Below, piece by piece: positions 63,688-64,000 of a stretch of 64,000 nucleotides of DNA. Both the position numbers and the translations under genes were made by a program. Under the pieces are notes generated by a model. It searched no databases. It was not told where the DNA came from and worked only from the letters and a program-made list of their open reading frames with translations. This DNA is from Serpentinimonas maccroryi (lineage in GTDB: Bacteria > Pseudomonadota > Gammaproteobacteria > Burkholderiales > Burkholderiaceae_C). Location of the stretch: NCBI RefSeq assembly GCF_000828915.1, contig NZ_AP014569.1, forward strand, positions 1 to 64,000, written 5' to 3'. Numbering within the stretch: the stretch's first letter is position 1; each line of letters starts with the position of its first letter.

Positions 63688-64000
63688 TGAACCGAAGGGA
63701 AAGTGCGTTGACAAACATCAGCCTGGCGCTCCGAGATCGCCTAGAACACCATCAAATCATCATCTACTTCGCGGCCGTCGTAGTCGCGGCGGCCGTCGCG
63801 CTCCTGGTACCGGGCACCGACGCGCTGGAAGGGGCGATCAATCCGGCGCTGGCCCTGATGCTCTTCGTCACCTTCTTGCAGGTGCCGCTTGCTGACCTGG
63901 GCCGCGCCTTCACACGCATTCGCTTCTTGGGTGCGTTGCTGACCACCAACTTCCTGATCGTGCCGTTGCTGGTCGCGCTCCTGGTGCAGTTCCTGCCGGC
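63688..64000 (+). CDS. Arsenic-resistance-type transporter (BASS/ACR3-like), 3' truncated by window end
   Basis: The open frame encodes a membrane protein start: an amphipathic leader with LEHHQIIIYFAAVVVA, then helices including LALMLFVTFLQVPL and LLTTNFLIVPLLVALLVQFL. This pattern resembles the arsenic-resistance proteins of the bile-acid:sodium symporter superfamily. ATG 63688 is possible, but TTG 63709 has the better ribosome-binding site (GAAGGGAAAG). Only about 104 codons are visible, so the substrate is uncertain. Confidence 0.65.

Overview
The window is 64 kb of GC-rich chromosome. It probably comes from a betaproteobacterium of the order Burkholderiales, most likely family Comamonadaceae. 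The basis is the gene content and order (recG-oxyR-ubiA, the ybeD-lipB-lipA cluster, a spc operon opening at rplN, a GyrB with the long Gram-negative insertion) and a C-rich intergenic repeat of a kind I associate with that family. The genus is not settled from sequence alone. Base 1 lies inside or at the start of dnaA, so the window begins at the replication-origin end of the chromosome.

Layout. 1-5.3 kb: dnaA, dnaN, gyrB. 5.5-13.1 kb: a type I restriction-modification operon (hsdM, hsdS, hsdR) carrying, between hsdS and hsdR, a putative DNA-binding protein gene and a Fic/Doc death-on-curing toxin. 13.2-18 kb: a LapD-like c-di-GMP receptor and LapG-like periplasmic protease, divergent from a TolC-family outer-membrane protein fused to an OmpA domain. 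18.1-20.1 kb: lipoate synthesis (lipA, lipB, ybeD). 20.2-27.8 kb: the complete F1Fo ATP synthase operon atpIBEFHAGDC behind a perfect -10 box. 27.9-40.3 kb: housekeeping genes (YheT-type hydrolase, cytochrome c, an orphan ParA, a Ca/Na antiporter, recG, oxyR, ubiA, proC, glpK, glpD). 40.3-49.5 kb: the spc and alpha ribosomal operons (rplN to rplQ, including secY, infA, rpmJ and rpoA), followed by tRNA-fMet.

49.7-51.4 kb is an arsenic cluster (arsR, thioredoxin-type arsC, an aquaglyceroporin). 51.4-63.6 kb is a defence and mobility island: a complete four-gene Wadjet (JetABCD/MksBEFG-type) anti-plasmid system on the minus strand, a yefM-yoeB module and a ccdAB module, a broken transglutaminase gene, a decayed IS21-family element and an IS481-family element. 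The window ends inside a gene for an arsenic-resistance-type transporter.

The most interesting stretches are the Wadjet and toxin-antitoxin island, the type I RM operon with the embedded Doc-type toxin, the lap-like biofilm locus with its TolC-OmpA fusion, and the IS21 transposase that seems to have lost its third catalytic acidic residue by an in-frame deletion. No CRISPR array, rRNA operon or prophage was seen.
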